From Caballeronia hypogeia (GTDB lineage Bacteria > Pseudomonadota > Gammaproteobacteria > Burkholderiales > Burkholderiaceae): a DNA stretch of 64,000 nt. The position numbers were made by a program, and so were the translations under genes. The DNA is taken from contig NZ_FCOA02000001.1 in the NCBI RefSeq assembly GCF_001544875.2, positions 124,001 to 188,000 of the forward strand. Direction: 5' to 3'. The notes under the pieces were generated by a model. The model did not search any database and was not told the origin of the DNA. It saw only the letters and a list, made by a program, of their open reading frames with translations. Positions 56,545 to 64,000 of the stretch are shown here, one piece after another (position 1 is the stretch's first letter; every line of letters starts with the position of its first letter).

Positions 56545-57748
56545 AGCAATGAACGCCACGACCGACGCGCAGGAAACGCATTTCGACTACGACATCGCCA
56601 TTGTTGGCGCGGGGCCGGTCGGGCTGGCGCTGGCGGGCTGGCTCGCGCGGCGCAGCGCGACTTCGCGGCTTTCCATCGCCCTGATCGACGCGCGCACGCC
56701 CGAAGCCGCCGTGAACGATCCGCGCGCGCTCGCCCTGTCGCACGGCAGCCGCGTCATGCTCCAGCCACTCGGCTTTCCGGGCGACGTCACGCCGATCCGG
56801 CGTATTCACGTATCGCAGCGGGGTCATTTCGGCCGCACGCTGATCGAGCACGACGAGCACGAGTTGCCCGAACTGGGCTACGTGGTGCGTTACGGCTCGC
56901 TCGTCGGTGCGCTCGCGGCGGCGGTGCGATCGGCCAACGTGGACTGGCTCACCGACACCGCCGCCCTCGCGCCGCTGCAAGACCACGACGGCGTCACGCT
57001 GCCGCTGCAATCCGCCAGTGGCGAGCGCGCGATCCGCGTGAAGGTGCTCGTCAACGCGGAAGGCGGGCTCTATCAGAAGACGGAGGTGAGCACGCCCGGC
57101 GAGCGTCGCGCGCGCGACTACGGCCAGACGGCCATCGTCGGCACGGTGAGCGTGTCAGACCCGCGCGCGAACGTCGCGTGGGAGCGCTTCACGAACGAAG
57201 GTCCGATCGCGCTCTTGCCGTGCGGCGGCCAGCGTCATGCCGACTATTCGCTGGTCTGGTGCTGCTCGCCGGATGAAGCGGCACGCCGCATGGAACTCGA
57301 CGACGACACGTTCCTCGCCGAACTCGGCGCCGCTTTCGGCACTCGCATGGGCCGTTTCACCCGCATCGCGGGGCGCGCTGCGTTTCCGCTCGGCTTGACC
57401 GCGCTCGACGTGCTCGTCGACCGCCGCACGGTGGCCATCGGCAATGCCGCCCAAACCCTGCATCCGGTGGCGGGTCAGGGCCTGAATCTCGGCCTGCGCG
57501 ACGCGTTCGCGCTCACCGACGCGCTCTCCGCCGACGGCCCGCGCCCCCTTGCGCTCGCCCGCTTCGCACAGCGCCGCGCGCTCGACCGGCGTCTGACCAT
57601 CGGCGCGACGGACACGCTCGCGCGTATTTTCACGGTCGACTTCCCGCCGCTCGCGGCCATGCGCGGCCTGGCGCTGACCGCGCTCGAGTTCCTTCCGCCG
57701 CTGAAAACGGCGCTCGCCCGCCAGATGATGTTCGGCCAGCGACGCTGA
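56537..57748 (+). CDS. UbiH/VisC-family FAD-dependent hydroxylase
   Basis: This 403-residue flavin monooxygenase has the N-terminal dinucleotide motif IAIVGAGPVGLALAGWLAR (about residues 20-38) and the C-terminal FAD motif TVAIGNAAQTLHPVAGQGLNLGLRDAF (in part, about residues 298-325). It belongs to the ubiquinone ring-hydroxylase group. The overlap with pepP mirrors the pepP-ubiH order in E. coli, which favours a UbiH role, but UbiH, UbiI and UbiF cannot be separated by eye. A second ATG at 56549 is also possible. Confidence 0.88.
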   Translation: MTEAMNATTDAQETHFDYDIAIVGAGPVGLALAGWLARRSATSRLSIALIDARTPEAAVNDPRALALSHGSRVMLQPLGFPGDVTPIRRIHVSQRGHFGRTLIEHDEHELPELGYVVRYGSLVGALAAAVRSANVDWLTDTAALAPLQDHDGVTLPLQSASGERAIRVKVLVNAEGGLYQKTEVSTPGERRARDYGQTAIVGTVSVSDPRANVAWERFTNEGPIALLPCGGQRHADYSLVWCCSPDEAARRMELDDDTFLAELGAAFGTRMGRFTRIAGRAAFPLGLTALDVLVDRRTVAIGNAAQTLHPVAGQGLNLGLRDAFALTDALSADGPRPLALARFAQRRALDRRLTIGATDTLARIFTVDFPPLAAMRGLALTALEFLPPLKTALARQMMFGQRR

Positions 57749-57963
57749 TCCGAGACGGCAAAAGGGCAATCGTCTGCGTTAAGTCAAGGGACTTATCCTC
57801 TATGAACGCACGTGCTTTCATTGAAGATTTAAAGACTTGCACGCGATTGCTCTTAATTTCAGCACGCGCTTCGCGTTAAAATAAGTGTTTCCCCTTCAGA
57901 AATGTTGCATCCGCCTTCACGCGGCTTCGGCCGGCTTTCGGGAACGCGGATCCTTTAGCCTTC
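57749..57963 (+). promoter_or_regulatory. AT-rich promoter region of dusB-fis
   Basis: This 215-bp gap includes an AT-rich part (about 57815-57900) with TAAAAT at 57877-57882 as a possible -10. I could not assign a good -35. The E. coli dusB-fis promoter is growth-rate regulated; whether that holds here cannot be read from the sequence. Confidence 0.35.
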
Positions 57964-59061
57964 ATGCCCACCATCGGTTCACACGTTCTACGCAATAACC
58001 TGTTCGTCGCTCCGATGGCAGGCGTCACCGACCGCCCGTTCCGCCAGCTTTGCAAACGCATGGGCGCGGGCTACGCGGTATCGGAGATGGTCGCGTCGAA
58101 CGCGCAACTGTGGAAAAGCGAGAAGACCATGCGCCGCGCCAACCACGCGGGCGAGGTCGAGCCGATCTCGGTGCAGATCGCCGGCGCCGACCCGCAGATG
58201 CTCGCCGAAGCCGCGCGTCACAACGTCGCCAACGGCGCGCAGATCATCGACATCAATATGGGATGCCCGGCCAAGAAGGTGTGCAACGTCGCGGCGGGGT
58301 CGGCGCTGCTGCAGAACGAACCGCTCGTCGCGCGCATCGTGGAAGCGGTGGTGCAGGCGGTCGGTGTCGGGCCGGACGCCGTGCCCGTCACGCTCAAGAT
58401 TCGCACGGGGTGGAATCGCGAGAACAAGAACGCGATTACCATCGCGCGCATCGCGCAGGAAGCGGGCATTTCCATGCTCACCGTGCACGGCCGCACGCGC
58501 GCCGATCTGTACAAGGGCGACGCGGAGTACGAAACCATCGCGGCGGTGAAGGCGTCGATCGGCATTCCGGTGGTCGCGAACGGCGACATCACCACGCCCG
58601 AAAAAGCGCGCGACGTGCTCGCCGCGACTAACGCCGACGCCATCATGATCGGCCGCGCCGCGCAAGGCCGCCCGTGGCTGTTCCGCGAGATCGAACATTT
58701 CCTGAAGACCGGCGAGCGCCTGCTGCCGCCGCGCATCGACGAGATCCAGCAGGTGATGAACGAGCACCTCGAAGATCACTACGCCTTTTATGGGGAATTC
58801 ACCGGCGTTCGGACTGCGCGCAAGCATATCGGCTGGTACACTCGCGGCCTTTCCGGCGCCAACACCTTCCGGCACCGGATGAATACGCTGGACACGACCA
58901 AAGAACAATTGCTCGCTGTCAACGAATTCTTCGACGCACAAAAGGCGTTGTCCGACCGTCTCGTCTATGTGGACGAGTCCGGCGACGCCGACGACGCAGC
59001 CGAAGAAGAATCGTGTGGCGGCGGGCTCAACAACACGACAGACCGACTGATTGCCGCATGA
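57964..59061 (+). CDS. dusB: tRNA-dihydrouridine synthase B
   Basis: DusB reduces specific uridines in the tRNA D-loop with FMN. The 365-residue protein has MAGVTDRPFRQLCKRMG (FMN site, about residues 18-34), INMGCPAKKVCN with the catalytic Cys (about residue 102), LTVHGRTRADLYKG and MIGRAAQGRPWLF. A short acidic tail follows the usual end (about residues 340-365). fis overlaps its stop by 4 bp, the conserved dusB-fis arrangement. Confidence 0.96.
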   Translation: MPTIGSHVLRNNLFVAPMAGVTDRPFRQLCKRMGAGYAVSEMVASNAQLWKSEKTMRRANHAGEVEPISVQIAGADPQMLAEAARHNVANGAQIIDINMGCPAKKVCNVAAGSALLQNEPLVARIVEAVVQAVGVGPDAVPVTLKIRTGWNRENKNAITIARIAQEAGISMLTVHGRTRADLYKGDAEYETIAAVKASIGIPVVANGDITTPEKARDVLAATNADAIMIGRAAQGRPWLFREIEHFLKTGERLLPPRIDEIQQVMNEHLEDHYAFYGEFTGVRTARKHIGWYTRGLSGANTFRHRMNTLDTTKEQLLAVNEFFDAQKALSDRLVYVDESGDADDAAEEESCGGGLNNTTDRLIAA

Positions 59062-59291
59062 GCAGACATAACATCGAACAATGCGTCCGCCAGAGCCTCG
59101 ACAACTATTTTCAGGACCTGGACGGCTCCAACCCGCACGACGTCTACGACATGGTGATTTCATGCGTGGAAAAACCTCTGCTCGAAGTGGTGCTCGAGCA
59201 GGCGGGCGGTAACCAATCTCTCGCGGCCGAGTATCTCGGCATCAACCGCAACACGTTGCGCAAGAAGCTTCAGCAGCACGGATTGATTTGA
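59058..59291 (+). CDS. fis: DNA-binding protein Fis
   Basis: Fis bends DNA and organises the nucleoid and strong promoters. The 77-residue product has the C-terminal HTH (NQSLAAEYLGINRNTLRKKL, about residues 52-71) and the dimerising helices before it. It lacks most of the E. coli N-terminal beta-hairpin arm, as is usual for betaproteobacterial Fis. Its ATG overlaps the dusB stop (ATGA), so the two are translationally coupled. Confidence 0.95.
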   Translation: MSRHNIEQCVRQSLDNYFQDLDGSNPHDVYDMVISCVEKPLLEVVLEQAGGNQSLAAEYLGINRNTLRKKLQQHGLI

Positions 59292-59355
59292 TTCATCGGA
59301 CTGAGGCGCGCGCCTTGGTCCGGCCTGGTTTCCCTTTTCGGTTTCAGTGTTCATC

Positions 59356-60921
59356 ATGATCAAGCAAGCGCTCCTCTCCGTCTCCGATAAATCCGGCATC
59401 GTCGATTTCGCGAAATCGCTGTCGGAACTCGGCGTCAAGCTCCTCTCCACAGGCGGCACGGCGAAACTGCTCGCCGACGCGGGCCTGCCCGTGACGGAAG
59501 TCGCCGACTACACCGGCTTCCCGGAAATGCTCGACGGGCGCGTGAAGACGCTGCATCCGAAGGTTCACGGCGGCATTCTCGCGCGCCGCGACCTGCCCGA
59601 GCATATGGACGCGCTGGAGAAGCACGACATTCCGACCATCGATCTGCTGGTGGTGAACCTGTACCCGTTCGTGCAGACGGTGTCGAAGGAAGAGTGCTCG
59701 CTGGAAGACGCGATCGAGAACATCGATATCGGCGGGCCGACCATGCTGCGCTCGGCGGCGAAGAATCATCGCGATGTGACGGTCGTGGTCGATCCGGCGG
59801 ATTACTCGGCCGTGCTCGATGAAATGCGCGCAAACGGCAATTCCGTCGGCTACAAGACGAACTTCCGTCTCGCGACCAAGGTCTTCGCGCATACCGCTCA
59901 GTACGACGGCGCGATCACGAACTATCTGACGAGCCTGACCGATGCGCTCCAGCATTCGGATCGCAACACGTATCCGGCCACGTTCAATCTCGCGTTCGAC
60001 AAGGTTCAGGACCTGCGCTACGGCGAGAATCCGCATCAGAGCGCGGCGTTCTATCGCGACCTGTCCGTGCCGGCCGGCGCGCTCGCCAACTACGAGCAGT
60101 TGCAGGGCAAGGAGCTGTCGTACAACAACATCGCCGATTCGGACGCCGCGTGGGAATGCGTGAAGACGTTCGACGCGCCCGCCTGCGTCATCATCAAGCA
60201 CGCGAACCCGTGCGGCGTCGCGGTTGGCGCGAACGCGGCGGAAGCGTACGCGAAGGCGTTCCAGACCGACCCGACTTCCGCGTTCGGCGGCATCATCGCC
60301 TTCAATCGCGAAGTCGATGAAGCGGCGGCGCAGGCAGTCGCGAAGCAGTTTGTCGAAGTGCTGATCGCGCCTTCGTTCAGCGAAGCCGCGCGCGCCGTGT
60401 TCGCGGCGAAGCAGAACGTGCGCCTGCTGCAGATCGCGCTCGGCGACGGTCACAACAAGTTCGACCTGAAGCGCGTCGGCGGCGGCCTGCTGGTGCAATC
60501 GCTCGATGCGAAGAACGTGCAGCCGCACGAACTGCGCGTCGTGACCAGGCGCCATCCGACGCCGAAGGAAATGGACGATCTGATGTTCGCGTGGCGCGTG
60601 GCGAAGTACGTGAAGTCGAACGCGATCGTGTTCTGCAGCGGCGGCATGACGCTCGGCGTCGGCGCGGGCCAGATGAGCCGCGTGGATTCGGCGCGCATCG
60701 CGGGCATCAAGGCGCAGAACGCCGGTCTGACGCTGAACGGCTCGGCGGTGGCGTCGGATGCGTTCTTCCCGTTCCGCGACGGTCTCGATGTGGTCGTGAA
60801 CGCGGGCGCGACCTGCGTGATCCAGCCGGGCGGCTCCATGCGCGACGACGAAGTGATCGCGGCCGCAGACGAACACAGTGTCGCGATGATCTTCACCGGC
60901 ACGCGCCATTTCCGTCATTAA
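59356..60921 (+). CDS. purH: Bifunctional AICAR formyltransferase/IMP cyclohydrolase
   Basis: PurH catalyses the last two steps of purine synthesis to IMP. The 521-residue protein has an N-terminal cyclohydrolase (MGS-fold) domain with [27 protein letters not shown] and [18 protein letters not shown] (in part), and a C-terminal formyltransferase domain with [12 protein letters not shown] and the Lys-His pair in [11 protein letters not shown] (about residues 280-290). The ATG at 59356 is preferred to an in-frame ATG three codons earlier. Confidence 0.96.
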   Translation: MIKQALLSVSDKSGIVDFAKSLSELGVKLLSTGGTAKLLADAGLPVTEVADYTGFPEMLDGRVKTLHPKVHGGILARRDLPEHMDALEKHDIPTIDLLVVNLYPFVQTVSKEECSLEDAIENIDIGGPTMLRSAAKNHRDVTVVVDPADYSAVLDEMRANGNSVGYKTNFRLATKVFAHTAQYDGAITNYLTSLTDALQHSDRNTYPATFNLAFDKVQDLRYGENPHQSAAFYRDLSVPAGALANYEQLQGKELSYNNIADSDAAWECVKTFDAPACVIIKHANPCGVAVGANAAEAYAKAFQTDPTSAFGGIIAFNREVDEAAAQAVAKQFVEVLIAPSFSEAARAVFAAKQNVRLLQIALGDGHNKFDLKRVGGGLLVQSLDAKNVQPHELRVVTRRHPTPKEMDDLMFAWRVAKYVKSNAIVFCSGGMTLGVGAGQMSRVDSARIAGIKAQNAGLTLNGSAVASDAFFPFRDGLDVVVNAGATCVIQPGGSMRDDEVIAAADEHSVAMIFTGTRHFRH

Positions 60922-60943
60922 TTTCGGGCGATTCAATTAAGAT

Positions 60944-60984
60944 TGGCCTGTTTGCGCTTCCAATGGCGCAAACAGGCCATTTTG
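60944..60984 (+). terminator. Intrinsic terminator after purH
   Basis: TGGCCTGTTTGCGC pairs over 14 bp with GCGCAAACAGGCCA around an 8-nt loop, followed by TTTGATTT. It lies 23 bp after the purH stop and ends 27 bp before ruvC. Confidence 0.8.
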
Positions 60985-61010
60985 ATTTGGACCTCGCACA
61001 ACGCGAACGA

Positions 61011-61553
61011 ATGAGAATCCTAGGCATCGACCCCGGCTTGCGCGTGACCGGCTTCGGCATCATCGAGAAGCACGGGCACACGCTCAATTACGTGACGAGC
61101 GGCGTCATCAAGACGGCCGAGGCCGATCTGCCTTCGCGGCTTAACACGATTTTCAGCGGCATCTCGACACTCATCGCGCAGCACAATCCGGATCAGGCGG
61201 CGATCGAAAAGGTCTTCGTCAACGTCAATCCACAGTCCACGCTGCTGCTCGGACAGGCGCGCGGCGCGGCGATTTGCGGGCTCGTCGCGAGCGGCGTGCC
61301 GGTGGCCGAATACACCGCGCTGCAACTGAAGCAGGCCGTCGTCGGCTATGGACGCGCGACCAAGGAACAGATGCAGCAGATGGTCGTGCGTCTGTTGAGT
61401 CTCTCCGGCGTGCCGAGCACCGACGCCGCCGACGCGCTCGGCATGGCCATCTGTCACGCGCACGGCGGCACAGGGCTGGCGACGCTGGGCGGCATCGCGC
61501 CGGGGCTGGCGAAGAAAGGCTTGCGTGTGCGGCGTGGTCGGCTTATCGGCTAA
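61011..61553 (+). CDS. ruvC: Holliday junction endonuclease RuvC
   Basis: RuvC cuts Holliday junctions. The 180-residue protein has the acidic active-site residues in ILGIDPG (Asp7), AIEKVFVN (Glu, about residue 67) and the C-terminal [12 protein letters not shown] (Asp, about residues 139-142). Length is typical (about 173-180). The ATG at 61011 is the family start. ruvA follows after 21 bp. Confidence 0.96.
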   Translation: MRILGIDPGLRVTGFGIIEKHGHTLNYVTSGVIKTAEADLPSRLNTIFSGISTLIAQHNPDQAAIEKVFVNVNPQSTLLLGQARGAAICGLVASGVPVAEYTALQLKQAVVGYGRATKEQMQQMVVRLLSLSGVPSTDAADALGMAICHAHGGTGLATLGGIAPGLAKKGLRVRRGRLIG

Positions 61554-61574
61554 TTTCTAGAGCATTCAAAACAC

Positions 61575-62156
61575 ATGATCGGTCGCATCGCCGGCGTTCT
61601 GCTGGAAAAAAATCCGCCGCATTTGCTCGTTGACTGCAACGGCGTAGGTTACGAAATCGACGTGCCGATGAGCACGTTCTACAACCTGCCGAACACCGGT
61701 GATAAGGTCGTGCTGCTCACGCAGTTGATCGTGCGCGAGGACGCGCATCTGCTCTACGGCTTTCTCACCACGCAGGAGCGTTCGACGTTCCGCGAGCTGC
61801 TGAAGATCAGCGGCATCGGCGCGCGCATGGCGCTGGCCGTGCTGTCGGGCATGAGCGTGCATGAGCTCTCGCAGACCGTCACGACGCAGGACGCCGCGCG
61901 TCTCACGCGCGTGCCGGGCATCGGCAAGAAGACGGCGGAACGGCTGCTGCTCGAATTGAAGGGCAAGCTCGGTGCGGATCTCGGCGCAATGGCGAGCGCG
62001 GCCTCGCAGTCCGATCACGCGTCGGACATTCTCAACGCGCTGCTCGCGCTCGGCTATTCGGAGAAGGAAGCGCTCGCCGCGATCAAGAACGTGCCGGCCG
62101 GAACGGGCGTCTCGGAAGGCATCAAGCTGGCATTGAAAGCGCTGTCGAAAGCGTGA
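61575..62156 (+). CDS. ruvA: Holliday junction DNA helicase subunit RuvA
   Basis: RuvA forms the tetramer that holds the junction for RuvB. The 193-residue protein has an N-terminal OB domain ([20 protein letters not shown], about residues 1-62), helix-hairpin-helix motifs [15 protein letters not shown] (about 77-91) and [17 protein letters not shown] (about 113-129), and a C-terminal RuvB-contacting domain (from about residue 145). Confidence 0.96.
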   Translation: MIGRIAGVLLEKNPPHLLVDCNGVGYEIDVPMSTFYNLPNTGDKVVLLTQLIVREDAHLLYGFLTTQERSTFRELLKISGIGARMALAVLSGMSVHELSQTVTTQDAARLTRVPGIGKKTAERLLLELKGKLGADLGAMASAASQSDHASDILNALLALGYSEKEALAAIKNVPAGTGVSEGIKLALKALSKA

Positions 62157-62200
62157 CGCACTAGGCCATTCGGCCAGCTTCGCCGCTGAAAAGCTCGCTG

Positions 62201-62206
62201 TACAAT
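62201..62206 (+). promoter_or_regulatory. -10 box of ruvB, predicted leaderless start
   Basis: TACAAT with exactly 6 bases between it and the ruvB ATG; TTCGCC at 62179-62184 (16-bp spacing) is a weak -35. No Shine-Dalgarno. This would give ruvB its own promoter apart from ruvC-ruvA. Confidence 0.45.
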
Positions 62207-62212
62207 CGAAAA

Positions 62213-63274
62213 ATGATCGAAACCGACAAACTCGCCGCCGAACGCGTCATCTCGGCCAAACCCGTCTCGTCGAACGAAGAAGCGTTCGAGCGCGCGCTGC
62301 GTCCGCACAAGCTCGATGAATACATCGGGCAGGAAAAGGCGCGCGGCCAACTCGAAATCTTCATCGAAGCGGCCAAGCGCCGTTCGGAAGCGCTCGATCA
62401 CGTGCTGCTGTTCGGACCGCCGGGTCTCGGCAAGACGACGCTCGCGCATATCATCGCGCGGGAGATGGGCGTGAATCTGCGGCAGACGTCGGGGCCGGTG
62501 CTGGAGCGCGCGGGCGACCTCGCCGCGCTGCTCACCAACCTCGAAGCGAACGACGTACTGTTCATCGACGAGATTCACCGGCTTTCTCCGGTCGTCGAGG
62601 AAATCCTGTATCCGGCGCTCGAGGATTATCAGATCGACATCATGATCGGCGAAGGTCCGGCCGCGCGCAGCGTGAAGCTGGATCTGCAGCCGTTCACGCT
62701 GGTCGGCGCGACCACGCGCGCGGGTATGCTGACCAATCCGCTGCGCGACCGTTTCGGCATCGTGTCGCGGCTGGAGTTTTACAACGCGAGCGAACTGGCG
62801 CGCATCGTGGCGCGCTCGGCGTCGCTATTGAAGGCGGATATCGTGAACGAGGGCGCGCTGGAAATCGCGAAGCGCTCGCGTGGCACGCCGCGTATCGCGA
62901 ATCGCTTGCTGCGGCGGGTGCGCGATTATGCCGAAGTGAAGGCGGACGGCATGATCACCGCCGATGTCGCCGACAAAGCGCTGAAAATGCTCGACGTCGA
63001 TCCCGTCGGTTTCGACCTGATGGACCGCAAGCTGCTCGAAGCGATTCTCCACAAGTTCGACGGCGGGCCGGTCGGTGTGGACAATCTCGCGGCGGCGATC
63101 GGCGAGGAGCGCGACACCATAGAGGACGTGCTGGAGCCGTATCTGATCCAGCAAGGCTTTCTGCAACGCACGCCGCGCGGTCGCGTCGCGACGATGCTCA
63201 CCTATCGCCACTTCGGCATCACGGCGCCGGACGGTGGTCCGATCCGCGATCTCTGGGACGCGAACAAAGGTTAA
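62213..63274 (+). CDS. ruvB: Holliday junction branch-migration ATPase RuvB
   Basis: RuvB is the AAA+ motor that drives branch migration with RuvA. The 353-residue protein has Walker [10 protein letters not shown] (about residues 65-73), Walker [11 protein letters not shown] (about 119-128), sensor 1 GATTRAG and the arginine-finger region PLRDRFGIV. The C-terminal winged-helix includes FLQRTPRGR. It converges on the phosphatase gene with 3 bp between stop codons. Confidence 0.97.
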   Translation: MIETDKLAAERVISAKPVSSNEEAFERALRPHKLDEYIGQEKARGQLEIFIEAAKRRSEALDHVLLFGPPGLGKTTLAHIIAREMGVNLRQTSGPVLERAGDLAALLTNLEANDVLFIDEIHRLSPVVEEILYPALEDYQIDIMIGEGPAARSVKLDLQPFTLVGATTRAGMLTNPLRDRFGIVSRLEFYNASELARIVARSASLLKADIVNEGALEIAKRSRGTPRIANRLLRRVRDYAEVKADGMITADVADKALKMLDVDPVGFDLMDRKLLEAILHKFDGGPVGVDNLAAAIGEERDTIEDVLEPYLIQQGFLQRTPRGRVATMLTYRHFGITAPDGGPIRDLWDANKG

Positions 63275-63277
63275 CGG

Positions 63278-63934
63278 TCATGCGCGCTTGCGGAAGTCGT
63301 CGTCGGCGGTGTCCGTCGACAAATGGGCGATATCGCCCCACGCAATCACCTTTGCGCCGCCGTTCTCGTAGTCCACCACGTTGACGCTGCAATTGAGCAG
63401 CGGCCAGTTGCGCGGCTCGTGCAGCGAAAGTTTCGTCGCGAATCGATAGATGCAATCGAGCACGCCGCCGTGCGCCACGACCGCGATGCGCCCACCCGCA
63501 TGCGCGGCCACGAGCGGCTCCATCGCATGCACGACGCGGTGATAGAACACGCGCTGCGATTCACCGTCGCCGGGCGGCGCGAACCCTGGGTCGCGCGTCT
63601 GCCATTCGATGTATTCGGCGGGAAACTTGTCGTTGATCTCGTCGCTGTCGTGCCCCTGGAACGCGCCGTAAAAGCGCTCGCGCAGGCCTTCCGAAAGACG
63701 CACTTCGAGCCCGAGCGCGTCGGCGAAAGGTTGCGCCGTTTGCTGTGCGCGTTGCAGGTCGCTCGAATACGCCGCATCGATGCGCCCTTCGCGCGCAAGC
63801 CGCGCACCAAGTTGCTGGGCCTGCAGAAAACCGTGCGCGGACAAGGGAATGTCGATATGCCCCTGGATGCGCTTGATGGCGTTCCACTCGGTTTCGCCGT
63901 GTCGGATGAACAGAACTTGCGTCGTCATAGGCAT
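63278..63934 (-). CDS. Histidine phosphatase family protein
   Basis: The 218-residue protein has the phosphohistidine motif FIRHGETEWN (about residues 9-18), SSDLQRAQQTA (about 57-67) and the second catalytic His in VVAHGGVLDC (about 152-161). It is related to GpmB, CobC and other broad phosphatases, and the substrate is not predictable from this alone. An ATG two codons later is an alternative start. It follows dtd on the same strand. Confidence 0.88.
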   Translation of the reverse strand: MPMTTQVLFIRHGETEWNAIKRIQGHIDIPLSAHGFLQAQQLGARLAREGRIDAAYSSDLQRAQQTAQPFADALGLEVRLSEGLRERFYGAFQGHDSDEINDKFPAEYIEWQTRDPGFAPPGDGESQRVFYHRVVHAMEPLVAAHAGGRIAVVAHGGVLDCIYRFATKLSLHEPRNWPLLNCSVNVVDYENGGAKVIAWGDIAHLSTDTADDDFRKRA

Positions 63935-63948
63935 TCTGGAATCGAGGA

Positions 63949-64000
63949 TCAGGGCCGCACTTGCAGCCAGAACGTGACCGGGCCGTCGTTGACGAGCGAC
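63949..64000 (-). CDS. dtd: D-aminoacyl-tRNA deacylase, 3' end only
   Basis: The last 16 complete codons of a minus-strand gene that runs off the right edge. They read SLVNDGPVTFWLQVRP and then TGA. The stretch SLVNDGPVTFWLQV is the conserved C-terminus of Dtd, which removes D-amino acids from tRNA. Confidence 0.85.
   Translation of the reverse strand, partial: SLVNDGPVTFWLQVRP

Noticed and set aside
60944..60984. Possible LexA box (CTGT...ACAG) before ruvC
   Set aside because: The two halves are too far apart for a CTGT-N8-ACAG operator; they are part of a 14-bp terminator stem after purH.

Overview
This window looks like chromosome 1 of a Burkholderiaceae betaproteobacterium (Burkholderia, Paraburkholderia or Caballeronia type). 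The reasons are high GC, strong G/C preference at third codon positions, and a housekeeping gene order I recognise from that group: hslR-hemH-hrcA-nadK-recN, glnE/yhdP-tldD, aroG-pduO-glcDEF, proC-ubiA, oxyR-recG-queA-tgt-yajC-secDF, pqiAB, mnmA, pntAB, pepP, dusB-fis-purH and ruvCAB. The genus is an inference; no rRNA or other marker is present. Coding density is high. I see no tRNA, rRNA, CRISPR array, prophage or insertion sequence.

Layout. 0-15.6 kb: a small secreted ORF, hslR, hemH, hrcA, nadK-recN, glnE, a giant AsmA-like protein (YhdP), a nitrilase-fold amidase and tldD. 15.6-17.0 kb: aroG, preceded by a complete transcription attenuator with an aromatic-rich leader peptide. 17.1-25.2 kb: the PduO cobalamin adenosyltransferase, a lactate dehydrogenase-like flavoprotein, glcDEF for glycolate oxidation, yggS and proC. 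25.2-33.0 kb (minus strand): an FkbM methyltransferase, ubiA, and a peroxide-defence block read in the order recG, oxyR, katA, a small ORF, dps. katA and the small ORF both carry an apparent frameshift. 33.1-39.1 kb: queuosine (queA, tgt) and Sec export (yajC, secD, secF). 39.1-41.9 kb (minus strand): a decayed gene, two YceI proteins and a cytochrome b561. 42.3-46.1 kb: a paraquat-inducible (Pqi) envelope operon with PqiA split into two genes. 46.3-49.6 kb: a glutathione transferase, a TetR regulator with a palindromic operator, mnmA and nudJ. 49.8-52.8 kb: three-gene transhydrogenase. 53.0-57.7 kb: an orphan fimbrial-type protein, an rRNA methyltransferase, pepP and a Ubi hydroxylase. 58.0-63.3 kb: dusB-fis, purH, ruvC-ruvA-ruvB. 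The right edge holds a histidine phosphatase and the 3' end of dtd.

The strongest non-coding signal is the aroG leader. A promoter is followed by a 21-codon peptide with seven consecutive aromatic codons. Four RNA segments can then pair as 1:2, 2:3 or 3:4, the last being a terminator with an eight-T run. This predicts that entry into the shikimate pathway is controlled by ribosome stalling. Other points of interest are three genes (nadK, pepP, ruvB) with a -10-like hexamer exactly 6 nt before the ATG, which suggests leaderless mRNAs; repeated TetR-type palindromes, two of them at a site with no intact target gene; and several disrupted genes.
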